Counted from the stretch's first letter, positions 30,668 through 39,842 are shown. The stretch is 64,000 nucleotides of DNA from Muricoccus roseus (GCF_900141905.1 NZ_FQZF01000002.1:419091-483090); one strand, 5' to 3'. Notes: generated by a model from the letters alone, not told the origin. Numbers and translations: made by a program.

Positions 30668-31642
30668 TCAGCGCGTGCGCTTGGCGGGCGGCGTGCGCGG
30701 TCGGTCGAAGCCGAGGAAGGCGAAGCTCTCGTTCATATGGGGCGGCAGGGGCGCCGAGACGGAGAGGGTGCCGCCCTCGGGATGCGGCAGCTCGATCGAG
30801 CGGGCATGGAGGTGGAGAAGGTTCGACATCCCCTCCAGATGCGCCGCCGCCCCGCCATACTTGCCATCCCCCAGGATGGGGCATTTCAGCGCCGCGGCGG
30901 CATGGACGCGGAGCTGGTGGGTGCGGCCGGTGAGCGGGTGCATCTCCAGCCAGGAGACGTGCTTGCGGGCATTGTCCACCACGCGGAAGTCCGTGATGGC
31001 ATGGGCACCCTCCTCGCCCTCCTCGGCCGGGGCGGTCCGTTCCCCCCTGGGCCCGCCCTGCTTCGCGAGCGGCATGTTGATCCGGCCGGCCAGGGGATGC
31101 GGGCGGCCGACGACCAGGGCCCAATAGGTCTTCTCCGCGTCGCGGCTGCGGAAGGCGGAGGCGAGTTTCGAGGCCGCCGCGGCGCTGCGGGCCAGGAGAA
31201 GGACGCCGGAGGTGTCGCGGTCCAGCCGGTGCACCAGACGCGGCCGCTCCTCATGGCCGAAGCGCAGGGCGTCGAGCATGCCATCGAGGTGGCGGGCGAT
31301 GTTGGGGCCGCCCTGCACGGGCAGGCCATGCGGCTTGTTCAGCGCGATCACCGAGTCGTCCCGATAGATCACCATCCGCTCCAGCTCCGCCGCGTCGCGC
31401 TCGGAGACGGCGGGGCGTTCGGGCCCGGGCGGCGGCGCCTCGGGCATGGGCGGGACGCGGACCTGCTGCCCCGGGGTCAGGCGCGTGCCGGTCTCCGCCC
31501 GCTTGCCGTCCACGCGGACCTGGCCGGTGCGCAGCATCTTCTGCAGCGCACCCTGGGTGAGGTGGGGGTGATGGCGGCGGAACCAGCGGTCGAGGCGGAG
31601 ATCGGCCTCATCCTCGGCGACGGTGATCAGGGCGGCGGGCAT
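30668..31642 (-). CDS. RluA family 23S rRNA pseudouridine synthase
   Basis: A 324-residue enzyme that isomerises uridines in RNA. The N-terminal S4 RNA-binding domain (RLDRWFRRHHPHLTQGALQK) is followed by the RluA catalytic domain. The active Asp lies in RLVHRLDRDTSGVLLLAR, with HPLTGRTHQLRVHAA and LHLHARSIELPHP further on. S4 plus this core is the RluC/RluD arrangement. The C-terminal Arg/Lys/Pro tail is unremarkable. The ATG at 31642 was chosen because the longer frame adds 59 Arg/Pro-rich residues. It heads a probable two-gene unit with asmA. Confidence 0.9.
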   Translation of the reverse strand: MPAALITVAEDEADLRLDRWFRRHHPHLTQGALQKMLRTGQVRVDGKRAETGTRLTPGQQVRVPPMPEAPPPGPERPAVSERDAAELERMVIYRDDSVIALNKPHGLPVQGGPNIARHLDGMLDALRFGHEERPRLVHRLDRDTSGVLLLARSAAAASKLASAFRSRDAEKTYWALVVGRPHPLAGRINMPLAKQGGPRGERTAPAEEGEEGAHAITDFRVVDNARKHVSWLEMHPLTGRTHQLRVHAAAALKCPILGDGKYGGAAAHLEGMSNLLHLHARSIELPHPEGGTLSVSAPLPPHMNESFAFLGFDRPRTPPAKRTR

Positions 31643-31754
31643 GAGGGCGGAGGTAGCGATGCCGGGCCCTCGCGTCGAGTTCCGCCTGGGGCCAGGAACG
31701 CCATTCCGGGCCGCTGGGGCGGGATTCGCCCGCCGGAGGCGGGCAAAAGGCCAC

Positions 31755-32429
31755 TCAGACCGAGAAGTTGAACCCCACCGAGATACGTGGCCGCGTGCCG
31801 TGGTAGCGGCGCACGGCATGGACCAGCCAGGCCGGGAAGATCAGCATCGTGCCCGTTTCGGGGGTCACATAATCGGTCAGCCCGGCGCTGAGACAGCCAG
31901 GAATGGCCATGCGGATCTGCGGGGCGAAGAAGCTGGGCAGGATGCCGCGGGGGTCGTGGATCTCGAACTCCCCGCCCGGCCCGTCCCCGGCATCCACCCA
32001 ATACACACCGGACCAGAAGGCGCCGGGGTGGTGGTGGGGGTGGTTGGCATGGCCTTCCGCATTCACATTGGCCCAGGCGTTGCTGCGCCATTCCGGCTTG
32101 CCCCCGCGGGAATCGCCCTCGGCGGTCTTCAGGCCGGTGAAGCCGTTGATCAGGCCGGTCGCCGCTTCCAGCAGGGCATCGCCCGCGGGACCGCACCAGG
32201 ACCAGAAATCGTCCTCGGACTGCCAGCCGCCATCATTGTTGCGCTGCACGCCCGGCGCCCCCGCCGCGCGTTCCAGGATGGTGCGGCGGAGATGCTCGTT
32301 CAGCTGGGCCGCCTCGTTCACCGGGGCGATCAGGAGCGGGGTGGGGAAGATGTGGCGCAGGCGGAACGCCTGGGCGCTGAAGGAGAGCGGCTCGACCGGA
32401 AAGAGGTCGGGCGTGGGTCCTAGGTCCAT
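31755..32429 (-). CDS. Putative 2OG-Fe(II) oxygenase, TIGR02466-like
   Basis: A 224-residue protein resembling the TIGR02466 group of putative 2-oxoglutarate/iron oxygenases. The double-stranded helix core is visible as HANHPHHHPGAFWSGVYWVD, an EFEIHDPRG segment, and the C-terminal iron/2OG region FPAWLVHAVRRYHGTRPRIS then FNFSV, which supplies the distal His and Arg. The substrate is unknown; relatives have been linked to protein or peptide hydroxylation. The start ATG at 32429 was chosen since the frame upstream is Arg/Ser-rich and overlaps the divergent promoter region. Confidence 0.8.
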   Translation of the reverse strand: MDLGPTPDLFPVEPLSFSAQAFRLRHIFPTPLLIAPVNEAAQLNEHLRRTILERAAGAPGVQRNNDGGWQSEDDFWSWCGPAGDALLEAATGLINGFTGLKTAEGDSRGGKPEWRSNAWANVNAEGHANHPHHHPGAFWSGVYWVDAGDGPGGEFEIHDPRGILPSFFAPQIRMAIPGCLSAGLTDYVTPETGTMLIFPAWLVHAVRRYHGTRPRISVGFNFSV

Positions 32430-32574
32430 GGCAGCATCCTGCGGCTCGTCGCCGCAAGATGGGGCGGGGAGAGCTATCGGAAGGTTAACGGGCGGTGCCC
32501 GGCATACGCGGCGGGGCTTTGCACGCGGTCCGCCCGCGCGTCTGATGCGGCCGAAGTCGGGAAGAGGATTCCGC

Positions 32575-33042
32575 ATGTCCGTGAAGGCCGCAGCCGCCGT
32601 CGATCCGCAGGACCTCGCCCTGGTGCGCGACTGGTTCCGCCAACTCTCCGAGCATGTCCGCGTGGTCGATTTCGCGCCCGCCCGCGCGCTCTTCGCCGAG
32701 GATGCCATCGCCTTCGGCACCTATAGCGACTTCCTCCATGGCCGAGACCGGATCGAGCAGGAGCAGTGGCGCAAGGTGTGGCCGACCATCGACGGCTTCA
32801 CCTGGCGGCTGGAGGGGGTGCAGGCGGTGGTCTCGCCCGACCGGCTGCACGCTACCGGGATGGCGGTCTGGGACTCGACGGGCTACCGGCTGGACGGCTC
32901 CCCCTTCGACCGGCGCGGGCGGGCGACCGTCGCCCTGGCGCGGGAGCGGGTGGGCGATCCCTGGGTCGCGACGCACACGCATATGTCGCTCTTCCGCGGC
33001 ACGCCGGACGTGTCGCATGGGGCCAAGCCGTCCAGGAGCTGA
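32575..33042 (+). CDS. SnoaL/NTF2-like family protein
   Basis: A 155-residue protein with the cone-shaped NTF2/SnoaL pattern: an N-terminal helix (LALVRDWFRQLSEHV), FAPARALFAEDAIAFGTYSD and HGRDRIEQEQWRKVW, then alternating strands ending in PWVATHTHMSLFRGTP. Members include isomerases, cyclases and non-enzymatic binding proteins, so no reaction is assigned. The ATG follows GAAGAGGA. The 145-base gap to the divergent oxygenase-like gene should carry both promoters. Confidence 0.75.
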   Translation: MSVKAAAAVDPQDLALVRDWFRQLSEHVRVVDFAPARALFAEDAIAFGTYSDFLHGRDRIEQEQWRKVWPTIDGFTWRLEGVQAVVSPDRLHATGMAVWDSTGYRLDGSPFDRRGRATVALARERVGDPWVATHTHMSLFRGTPDVSHGAKPSRS

Positions 33043-33083
33043 GAGGAGGCGCGGGGCCTCTGCGGCAGGCCGGGCGGCCCGGC

Positions 33084-34505
33084 TCAGCGGTGCCCGCGCC
33101 GGCGTGCCCAGAACTCCAGGCGCTTGCCGATGTCCCGCTCGAAGCCGCGCGGGGTCGGCTGGTAGAATTCCGGCCGGTTCTGCCCCGCCAGCGGCTCGGG
33201 GAAGAATTCCTGGCCGGCGAAGGCATCGGGCTCGTCATGGTCGTAGCGATAACCGGCACCATGGCCGAGCTCCGCGAGCAGCTTCGTATGCGCATTCAGG
33301 ATGTGAAGCGGCGGCTGTAGGCGCGCCGTGCGCTCCGCCACGCGGAGGGCCTCGCTGAAGGCCAGGTGGGTGGCGTTGGATTTGGGGGCGGTCGCCACAT
33401 AGACGATCGCCTGCCCCATGAAGAGATGCGCCTCGGGCCAGCCGATCCGGCGGAAGGCGTCCCAGGCGGCCAGCACCTGAGGCAGGGCCTGCGGGTCCGC
33501 CATGCCCACATCCTCCGAGGCGGCGCAGGCCAGGCGGCGGAAGATGGTGGGCGCCGTCTCCTCGCCCATCACCATCATACGGGCGGCGTAGTAGAGCGCG
33601 GCCTGCACATCCGAGCCGCGCAGCGACTTATGGAAGGCGGAGAGCAGCCCGTTCAGCTCGCTGCCCCGGTCGCCGGTGATGGTGGGGGAGATCTGGCTGT
33701 CATGCTCGGCGCGCTCCGCCTCGAAGCGGGCGGGGCGGCGGGAGAGGAGGGCGGGCAGGTCCTGCGGCGCGAGGGGGGCCGTGCCCTCCGGTAGGGCGAG
33801 GAGCTGCTCGGCCATGTTCAGGAGGTTGCGGCCATCGCCATCGGCCAGGCCGCGTAGGGCGGTGCGCGCCTCGGGCCGCAGCGGCAGGGCATGGCCCGTC
33901 TCCGCCTCGGAGCGGGCCAGCAGCAGCTCCAGCGCGGTGTCATCCAGGCGCCGGAGCGTGAGGACGCGGCAGCGCGAGAGCAGGGCGTTGTTCAGGGCGA
34001 AGTTCGGGTTCTCGGTCGTCGCGCCGACTAGGACGATTGTGCCGTCCTCCACCACCGGCAGGAAGCCGTCCTGCTGCGCGCGGTTGAAACGGTGAATCTC
34101 GTCCACGAACAGCAGCGTGGCCTGGCCGTTGCTGCGGCGCGCGCGGGCCTCGTCGAAGGCGCGCTTGAGGTCGGCCACGCCGCTGAAGACGGCGGAAAGG
34201 GCGGCGAAGCGCAGCCCGGCCGCCTCGGCCAGCAGGCGGGCGATGGTCGTCTTGCCCACCCCGGGAGGCCCCCAGAGGATGAGGGAGGCCAGCGCCCCCC
34301 GGTCGAGCATGCGGCGGAGCGCGCCCTCGGGGCCGAGGAGATGCTCCTGGCCGACCACCTCCTCCAGGTTGCGCGGGCGAAGCCGGTCGGCCAGCGGGCG
34401 CAGGGCGCCGCCCGGCGGGGCCTCGGCCGGTGTACCGGCCGGTGTATCGGTGGCGGGGTCCGCCCCGAAAAGGTCCTGGGCGGTATCGGTGCGGCGGGGC
34501 GGCAT
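33084..34505 (-). CDS. rarA: Replication-associated recombination protein A (RarA/MgsA)
   Basis: A 473-residue AAA+ ATPase acting at stalled replication forks. The clamp-loader-like core has LADRLRPRNLEEVVGQEHLL, Walker A GPPGVGKTTIARLL, Walker B LLFVDEIHRFNRAQQDGFLP and sensor 1 VGATTENPNFALNNALLSR. The RarA-specific C-terminal tetramerisation region includes ASEDVGMADPQAL and a YRYDHDEPDAFAGQEFFP segment. The ATG at 34505 precedes a short Thr/Pro-rich linker and the conserved core; the frame upstream lacks homology. Confidence 0.95.
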   Translation of the reverse strand: MPPRRTDTAQDLFGADPATDTPAGTPAEAPPGGALRPLADRLRPRNLEEVVGQEHLLGPEGALRRMLDRGALASLILWGPPGVGKTTIARLLAEAAGLRFAALSAVFSGVADLKRAFDEARARRSNGQATLLFVDEIHRFNRAQQDGFLPVVEDGTIVLVGATTENPNFALNNALLSRCRVLTLRRLDDTALELLLARSEAETGHALPLRPEARTALRGLADGDGRNLLNMAEQLLALPEGTAPLAPQDLPALLSRRPARFEAERAEHDSQISPTITGDRGSELNGLLSAFHKSLRGSDVQAALYYAARMMVMGEETAPTIFRRLACAASEDVGMADPQALPQVLAAWDAFRRIGWPEAHLFMGQAIVYVATAPKSNATHLAFSEALRVAERTARLQPPLHILNAHTKLLAELGHGAGYRYDHDEPDAFAGQEFFPEPLAGQNRPEFYQPTPRGFERDIGKRLEFWARRRGHR

Positions 34506-34566
34506 GGGGCGGAGAATAGGCCAGGACGCGCCCGGCTTCAGCCCCGCCAGCTCAGCCTCTCCGGCT

Positions 34567-35745
34567 TCACCCCCGCTCGGGCGCCCCGCGGCGCTCCCGG
34601 CGCGAGGCGGCCAGCGCCACCGCCATGAAGGCGGCGCAGGCCAGGGCGACGAAGATGGGCAGGCCATGGCGCGTGGCCTGCATCGCGGCGCCGGCGAGCA
34701 CCGGGCCCGCGAGCGCGCCCGCGCCCCACATCAGCCCCATGGCGGCATAGATGCCGACCAGCTCCCCACCGCTGAAGCGGCTGCCGATGATGGTGAGCAT
34801 CATCGTGTAGATGCCGACGAAGGCACCGCCCCAGACGAAGAGGAGGGCGTAGATGGCCCAGGGGTTCTGCAGCGCCCAGGGCCAGACGAGGGCGCCCAGG
34901 GCCGCGAAGCCGGCCAGCGCCACGATCAGCGCCTCACGGTTCACCTTGTCGCCGATCCAGCCGATCGGAAGCTGCAGCACGATGGCGCCGAACATCATGC
35001 AGGACATGAGCTGCGTCGCCTCTGCCTCCGCCCAGCCCAGGCCGACGGCATAGATGGCGAGGAAGGACAGGCCCGCCGTCTCCACCGCGGCGTTCAGCGT
35101 GGTGGCGGCGATGGCGACGGGGGCGAGGGCGAGGAAGCGCAGCGGGTTGGAATGGGCGGCATGGTCCACCCCGGGCTCCTGGACACGGGGAGAAGCGACG
35201 AGCAGTGCGGCCGCGGCCGTGAGGATTGCGCCGATGATGTAGGGCAGGGCGCCACCCGTGCCGACGAGCGACAGGATCAGCGGACCAAGGGCGAAGCCGA
35301 CGGACAGGGCCGCGGTGTAGGCACCCATGGCGCGGCCGCGCGTGTTCTCGGTGCTGAGGCTGTTCAGCCAGGTCTCGGACAGCACGAACAAGGTTTCGGA
35401 GGCAGCGCCCAGCAGCAGCCGCAGGGGAAACCAGAGCCACACCAGCGGCGCGGCTGGGAACAGGACGAGGATGAGGGCGGCGAGCACCAGGGATCCGACC
35501 ACGAGGCGGCGCATTCCGGTCCGTGGCACGATCCGCGGCAGCAGGAATGCCATGACGAGCACGCCGATGGCGTGCATGGCCGCATTCGCCCCGATCATCC
35601 CTTCCCCGAAGCCGAGCTCCGCCAGGTCGAGCGCGATAAGCGCCGCGCTGAGGCTGTAGGTGAGGCCGAAAATCATGGCCGTCACGATCACCGCGCCCTG
35701 CGAAAGAAGGTCGGGCGCCCGCGGCTCGGGACTGGAAGGGTGCAA
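34567..35745 (-). CDS. Major facilitator superfamily transporter
   Basis: A 392-residue membrane protein with about twelve hydrophobic helices. The loop between helices 2 and 3 carries LLPRIVPRTGMRRLVVGS, an MFS motif A-like stretch, and a second GWIGDKVNREALIVAL lies after helix 8. LLGAASETLFVLSETWLNSL and the TRGRAMGAYTAALSVGFALG segment resemble the YcaD/UMF-type MFS subfamily. Substrate unknown. The predicted start is TTG with GAGGA upstream. Confidence 0.85.
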   Translation of the reverse strand: MHPSSPEPRAPDLLSQGAVIVTAMIFGLTYSLSAALIALDLAELGFGEGMIGANAAMHAIGVLVMAFLLPRIVPRTGMRRLVVGSLVLAALILVLFPAAPLVWLWFPLRLLLGAASETLFVLSETWLNSLSTENTRGRAMGAYTAALSVGFALGPLILSLVGTGGALPYIIGAILTAAAALLVASPRVQEPGVDHAAHSNPLRFLALAPVAIAATTLNAAVETAGLSFLAIYAVGLGWAEAEATQLMSCMMFGAIVLQLPIGWIGDKVNREALIVALAGFAALGALVWPWALQNPWAIYALLFVWGGAFVGIYTMMLTIIGSRFSGGELVGIYAAMGLMWGAGALAGPVLAGAAMQATRHGLPIFVALACAAFMAVALAASRRERRGAPERG

Positions 35746-35846
35746 GGGCGGAATCCTCGTCGGGCTCGTTGCAGGGTTGCATGTGATGGTCGAATGTTCC
35801 AGGCGGTGGTCCCCCGCCGCGCATGGAGGGATGACGAGGCGAGACG

Positions 35847-37160
35847 ATGATCCGGCTTCTGCTGCTTCTCCTGGGCTCCGAACTGATCCAGCGGCGATGG
35901 CGCGCCCTCGCCACGTTGGGCCTTCTCTGGGCGGCGATCGGACTGGCCATCCTCATCGACGCGCTGGACGGCGACACGGTCATCCAGCCGCATTATTTCG
36001 GCTACCTGCTGCTGCTGGAGGGCGTGGTCGCGCTCGGCGCGGCCATGGCGGCGGTCTCGCGACGGGGATACCGCTTCGCCCGCGCGGCGGTGCTGGTCAT
36101 CCCTTCCGTCGCCATCATCCTGCAGCCCACCCATGGCAACCTGATCATCGCGATCCTGCTCGGGATCGTCCTGCTGGTGGATGGCGGGTTCCGGATCGCC
36201 AGCGCGCATGTCGTGCGCTTCCGCGGCTGGAAATGGTCGCTTGGCGCGGGTGTCGTGGAGGTGCTCTTCGCCATCGGCACGCTGCAGCCCTGGCCGACGG
36301 GCTATGAGGGGACGATCGGCGTCAATGTGGGCGCGCTGCTGATCGTGGGCGGGCTGGCGACGCTGCGGATCTCGCTACGCCTGCGGCGAATGCCGCCGGG
36401 CGCGCCGATCTCCGTTCTGCTCGGCGCAGCCATGCCGGCGGCGGCCTGGGCGCGGCAGGCCGCGGATGCGGATGAGTCCCGCGGCGATCTGATCGTGCAT
36501 GTCTGGACCCCCGCGGGCTCCGCCGGGACGGTCGCGTGGCGGCCGATCGTGGACCGCTACGTGGCAGCCGTGGATCCGAACGGCGTCATCTCCACCGGCC
36601 ATGCCGCGCTGGAGCTGAAGCCCGATCTCTATATCAGCCACTACCCCGCCCAGGAAATCGACCGCTCGCCGGACGACTTCGCCCGCGTGCTGCGCGCAGG
36701 GCGCGAAAACGACGTGCCCGGGCGCTTCCAGCCGAGCTATGCGCAGGAGGCGGCCGGATGGTGCGAGGCGACGGAACATGTGCGCTTCAGCCGCTTCGAC
36801 CCCGAGCGGCTGCGCGCCTTCTGGCGCGAATACGGCGCGGACAACACCTACAATCTCACCAACCGGAACTGCTCGAGCGTGGTGGCGCAGGCACTGGACG
36901 CCGCGCTGGAGGGCGCGCTGGGCCGCGACGGCCGCCCCTGGCGGGCCGGGTTGCAGGCCATGCTAAGCCCGGATCTCTGGGCGGCCGGCGTGTTGCGGCG
37001 ACGGGCGGAATCCATGGCCTGGACGCCCGGCCTGGTGCTCGACTACGCGCGGCTCCTCCAGATCGTGGTGGAACCCGAGCCGGAGATCTCCGTGCCGGCC
37101 TGGCTGCGCTGGATGCGCAGGTCCGCCCCGGCGGATGGATTGCGTGCAGGGGAGCATTAA
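35847..37160 (+). CDS. HdeD-like membrane protein fused to a papain-like (NlpC/P60 or LRAT-type) domain
   Basis: A 437-residue two-part protein. Residues 1-175 have six hydrophobic helices like HdeD/DUF308 acid-resistance membrane proteins (LLEGVVALGAAMAAVSRRGY, LLGIVLLVDGGFRIASA). After a loop, residues about 210-360 contain STGHAALELKPD (His252) and, 90 residues later, LTNRNCSSVVAQALDAALEG (Cys342). This His-before-Cys order is that of circularly permuted papain-fold proteins. A thiol hydrolase or acyltransferase acting at the membrane is inferred, not shown. Confidence 0.75.
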   Translation: MIRLLLLLLGSELIQRRWRALATLGLLWAAIGLAILIDALDGDTVIQPHYFGYLLLLEGVVALGAAMAAVSRRGYRFARAAVLVIPSVAIILQPTHGNLIIAILLGIVLLVDGGFRIASAHVVRFRGWKWSLGAGVVEVLFAIGTLQPWPTGYEGTIGVNVGALLIVGGLATLRISLRLRRMPPGAPISVLLGAAMPAAAWARQAADADESRGDLIVHVWTPAGSAGTVAWRPIVDRYVAAVDPNGVISTGHAALELKPDLYISHYPAQEIDRSPDDFARVLRAGRENDVPGRFQPSYAQEAAGWCEATEHVRFSRFDPERLRAFWREYGADNTYNLTNRNCSSVVAQALDAALEGALGRDGRPWRAGLQAMLSPDLWAAGVLRRRAESMAWTPGLVLDYARLLQIVVEPEPEISVPAWLRWMRRSAPADGLRAGEH

Positions 37161-37211
37161 CCGGCAGCGCCGATCCTGCCGCCGCGCTAGAAGCCCCGCA
37201 GGAGGACTGCC

Positions 37212-38192
37212 ATGACCAACACCACCCGCCGGGCCCTGGGCGCCGGCCTGCTCGCCCTGCCCGCGCTGCGCATACGCCCGGCGTCTGCCCAGGGCGGATA
37301 TCCCAACCGGCCGATCCGCTTCCTCGCCCCCTACACACCGGGCGGCGGGGTGGACACGACGGCGCGACTCCTTGCGGGGCCAATGGGCGCGGCGCTCGGC
37401 CAGCCCGTGGTGGTGGAGAACCGGCCTGGCGCCGGCGGCAGCCTCGGGGCGGGCGAGCTCGCCCGTTCGGCGCCCGATGGGCACACCATCATGGTCGATG
37501 CTCTGGCGCATGTGGTGAACCCCTTCGTGCTGAAGGGGCTGCCTTTCGATTACGCCCGCGCCTTCGCCTATATCAGTCAGGTGGTCGTGCTGCCGCAGAT
37601 GCTGGTCGTGGATCCGGCCAAGGTTCCGGCAAGGACGCTGCCCGAGTTCATCGCCTGGGCGAAGGGCAAGCCCGATCTGTCCTACGGATCCTCCGGCAAC
37701 GCCACGGCCGCGCATCTCGCGGCCGCGCTGCTGCTGCAGCGGGCAGGGCTGGACATTCAGCACGTTCCCTATCGCGGCGGCACCGCGGCGCTGCAGGACC
37801 TGATGAGCGGCAGCACCGTTTTCGTCTTCGGCACCGTGTCCTCCTCCCTCCAGCTCGTCCGGGACGGAAAGCTGCGCGCGCTGGGCGTGACCACCGCGCA
37901 GCGCATCGCGCCGTTGCCGGACCTGCCCACCATCGCGGAGCAGGGCTTCCCCGGCTACGAACTGAACGAGTGGAACGGCCTCTATGCCCCGGCCGGAACG
38001 CCCGGGCCGGTGGTGGCCAAGCTCTACGAGGCCGCCAAGGCAGCGCTGGCGGATGCGGCGGTCAAGCAGCGGCTGGACGCCCTCGGGGCCATCCCGGTCG
38101 GCACCGATCCTGCCACCTTCGCGGCCTATGTGGCGGACCAGCGCCGCATCATGGCCGAGATCGTGCAGAGCGCGAAAATCGAGATCGGCTGA
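37212..38192 (+). CDS. Tripartite tricarboxylate transporter substrate-binding protein (Bug/TctC family)
   Basis: A 326-residue Bug-family periplasmic receptor. A signal peptide with TRRALGAGLLALPAL and an ASAQ cleavage region is followed by YPNRPIRFLAPYTPGGGVD, VVVENRPGAGGSLGAGELA, SYGSSGNATAAHLAAAL and VPYRGGTAALQDLMSG, all hallmarks. AGGAGG lies just upstream of the ATG. No TctA/TctB genes are adjacent. Repeat copy B begins 50 bases after its stop. Confidence 0.93.
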   Translation: MTNTTRRALGAGLLALPALRIRPASAQGGYPNRPIRFLAPYTPGGGVDTTARLLAGPMGAALGQPVVVENRPGAGGSLGAGELARSAPDGHTIMVDALAHVVNPFVLKGLPFDYARAFAYISQVVVLPQMLVVDPAKVPARTLPEFIAWAKGKPDLSYGSSGNATAAHLAAALLLQRAGLDIQHVPYRGGTAALQDLMSGSTVFVFGTVSSSLQLVRDGKLRALGVTTAQRIAPLPDLPTIAEQGFPGYELNEWNGLYAPAGTPGPVVAKLYEAAKAALADAAVKQRLDALGAIPVGTDPATFAAYVADQRRIMAEIVQSAKIEIG

Positions 38193-38242
38193 CGGATGGG
38201 CTTGCCCTTGATCCGGGCCAGCTTGCTTTCGGTCTGAGCTGA

Positions 38243-38480
38243 CGGTCTGTCCCGGGGAGAGGAAGAAGGAATTCTTCCTCTCCCCGGACTCCTCACCATC
38301 ATCTTCTCTTGGAAGTTTGGAATCACTCGGCTGACGGTGCGCCTGAGGTCATCGACCTCAGGCGACTGCAAACGCAGGAAGGGCACCCTCAACAGGAGAC
38401 CCCTTCGATCCGGGGTATCCACGGCAGTCAGACGGGGTTCCAAGGGCCTCAGGCCCTTGGCGGGTGAGGGCGGAGCCCTC
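38243..38480 (+). repeat. Structured interspersed repeat, copy B
   Basis: A 238-bp element nearly identical in layout to copy C (54527-54764) and related to copy A. It contains four perfect hairpins. GGGGAGAGGAAGAA/TTCTTCCTCTCCCC has a GGAA loop (38254-38285). GCCTGAGGTC/GACCTCAGGC has an ATC loop (38341-38363). CCAAGGGCC/GGCCCTTGG has a TCA loop (38440-38460) and GAGGGC/GCCCTC has a GGA loop (38466-38480). It sits between the convergent ends of a tctC gene and a lysR gene. No open frame is conserved between copies, which argues for a nucleic-acid rather than protein function. Confidence 0.9.
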
Positions 38481-38494
38481 GACAGGAAGCCAAA

Positions 38495-39340
38495 TCAAGA
38501 CCCGAGCGCGGAGCGGATCCCGGCCGCCAGGGCTCGCAGCACGGCGCTCGCCTCCTGTGTTCCGGCGCGGCCAAGCAGGACGATCTCGGAGGCCGGGAGG
38601 CGCGGCAGGCCGAGGGACGGGCCCAGATCCGGCGCGCCGCCAGCGCTGATCCGTCCCATGGGCGCGAGGCCCAGCCCTGCTTGTGCCCCTGCCAGGAGCA
38701 TGGCGCAGCTGCCTCCGCGATAGGCTTCGCGCCAGTGGCGGCCTGCCGCCTCCAGCACCCGTTCGGCCGCGGCGCGCACCCCGCAGGGCGGGGCCAGCAG
38801 CGCGAGGGGCACGGGAGCGCCATCCGGCAAGGTGAAATCCGGGGCTCCGCGCCAGCCCAGCGGATCCTGCCCGAGAACCTCGCCCTCCGAGCCGCCAGCC
38901 TCGCGGCGCAGGATGACCGCGTCCAGCTCTCCTTCCTCGAACGCCTCCCGGAGGGGGATGGAGGCGCCGCTCCGCAGCTCGAGCACCGCCCCGGACGGAA
39001 GGGCGGCGCGCAGGCGGGCCAGCATGGCGGGAAGGCCGAGCCCGACGGCGTGGTCGCTCAGCCCGACCGAGACACGGGCGGCGGGGCGGTCGGCCGGGTA
39101 CAGGGCGGCGTCATGGGCGGCGAGCAGCGCCCGGGCGCGCGGAAGAAAGGCGGCTCCTTCGGCCGTGGGGCGGACGAAGCGGGGCGAGCGGTCGAGCAGG
39201 CGGCGGCCGAGGCGGGATTCCAGCGCCTTCAGCCGCGTGCTGACGGCGGGCTGCACCGTGCCCGCCGCTTCGGCGGCACGGGTGAGGTTCCCGAACTCGA
39301 CGGCGAGGATGAAGAGGCGGACGGATTCCAGGTCGAGCAT
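38495..39340 (-). CDS. LysR family transcriptional regulator
   Basis: A 281-residue LysR regulator with the N-terminal HTH (LFILAVEFGNLTRAAEAAGT, QPAVSTRLKALESRLGRRLL, TAEGAAFLPRARAL) and an effector domain with VSVGLSDHAVGLGLPAMLAR. It is divergent from a tautomerase gene across 93 bases, the classic layout in which LysR controls its neighbour. The TctC gene beyond repeat copy B ends facing it. Inducer unknown. Confidence 0.9.
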   Translation of the reverse strand: MLDLESVRLFILAVEFGNLTRAAEAAGTVQPAVSTRLKALESRLGRRLLDRSPRFVRPTAEGAAFLPRARALLAAHDAALYPADRPAARVSVGLSDHAVGLGLPAMLARLRAALPSGAVLELRSGASIPLREAFEEGELDAVILRREAGGSEGEVLGQDPLGWRGAPDFTLPDGAPVPLALLAPPCGVRAAAERVLEAAGRHWREAYRGGSCAMLLAGAQAGLGLAPMGRISAGGAPDLGPSLGLPRLPASEIVLLGRAGTQEASAVLRALAAGIRSALGS

Positions 39341-39433
39341 GATTTCGGAAGGCTATGATGAAACCAGTCGATCATAGAATTCCAAGATTGTGAGGGCTGG
39401 GTGAAACAGGGGCCGTTCTCGGAGGAACTGGCC

Positions 39434-39838
39434 ATGCCCATGATCGTGATCCGTTACGCCACCCCGCAGGAGAAGTCGGGAACCCGGCCCGCCCTGGCCG
39501 CTCTCGCCTCGATGCTGGCCGCGCGGGAACTGGGCAAGGACCCCGCCGTGACGGCCGTGTTGGTGGAGCGCGCGGACCCGGCGGACTGGTTTGTGGCGGG
39601 GCGCAGTCTGGCGGAGCAGGGGCTCGCGGCCTTCTGGCTGGACATCAAGATCACCGCCGGCACCAACACCAAGGGCGAGACCACGGGCTTCGTCCGGGCG
39701 GTGTTCCCGGAGATAGAGGCGCTGCTCGGGCCGCTGCACGAGGAAAGCTATGTGCTGGTGCATGCGGCGGATGGCCATGCCTATGGCTATGGCGGGAGAA
39801 CCCAGGAGGGACGCTGGGCCGCAGCGAAGCCCGGCTAG
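39434..39838 (+). CDS. Tautomerase family protein (4-oxalocrotonate tautomerase-like)
   Basis: A 134-residue protein of the tautomerase superfamily. Its ATG is followed directly by proline (MPMIVIRYATP), the catalytic Pro-1 exposed after Met removal, and a GGAGGA ribosome-binding site supports this start over an upstream GTG that would bury the proline. The beta-alpha-beta unit is recognisable (TAVLVERADPADWFVAGRSL and FWLDIKITAGTNTKGE). It is divergent from and probably controlled by the LysR gene. The substrate is unknown. Confidence 0.82.
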   Translation: MPMIVIRYATPQEKSGTRPALAALASMLAARELGKDPAVTAVLVERADPADWFVAGRSLAEQGLAAFWLDIKITAGTNTKGETTGFVRAVFPEIEALLGPLHEESYVLVHAADGHAYGYGGRTQEGRWAAAKPG

Positions 39839-39842
39839 AAGG

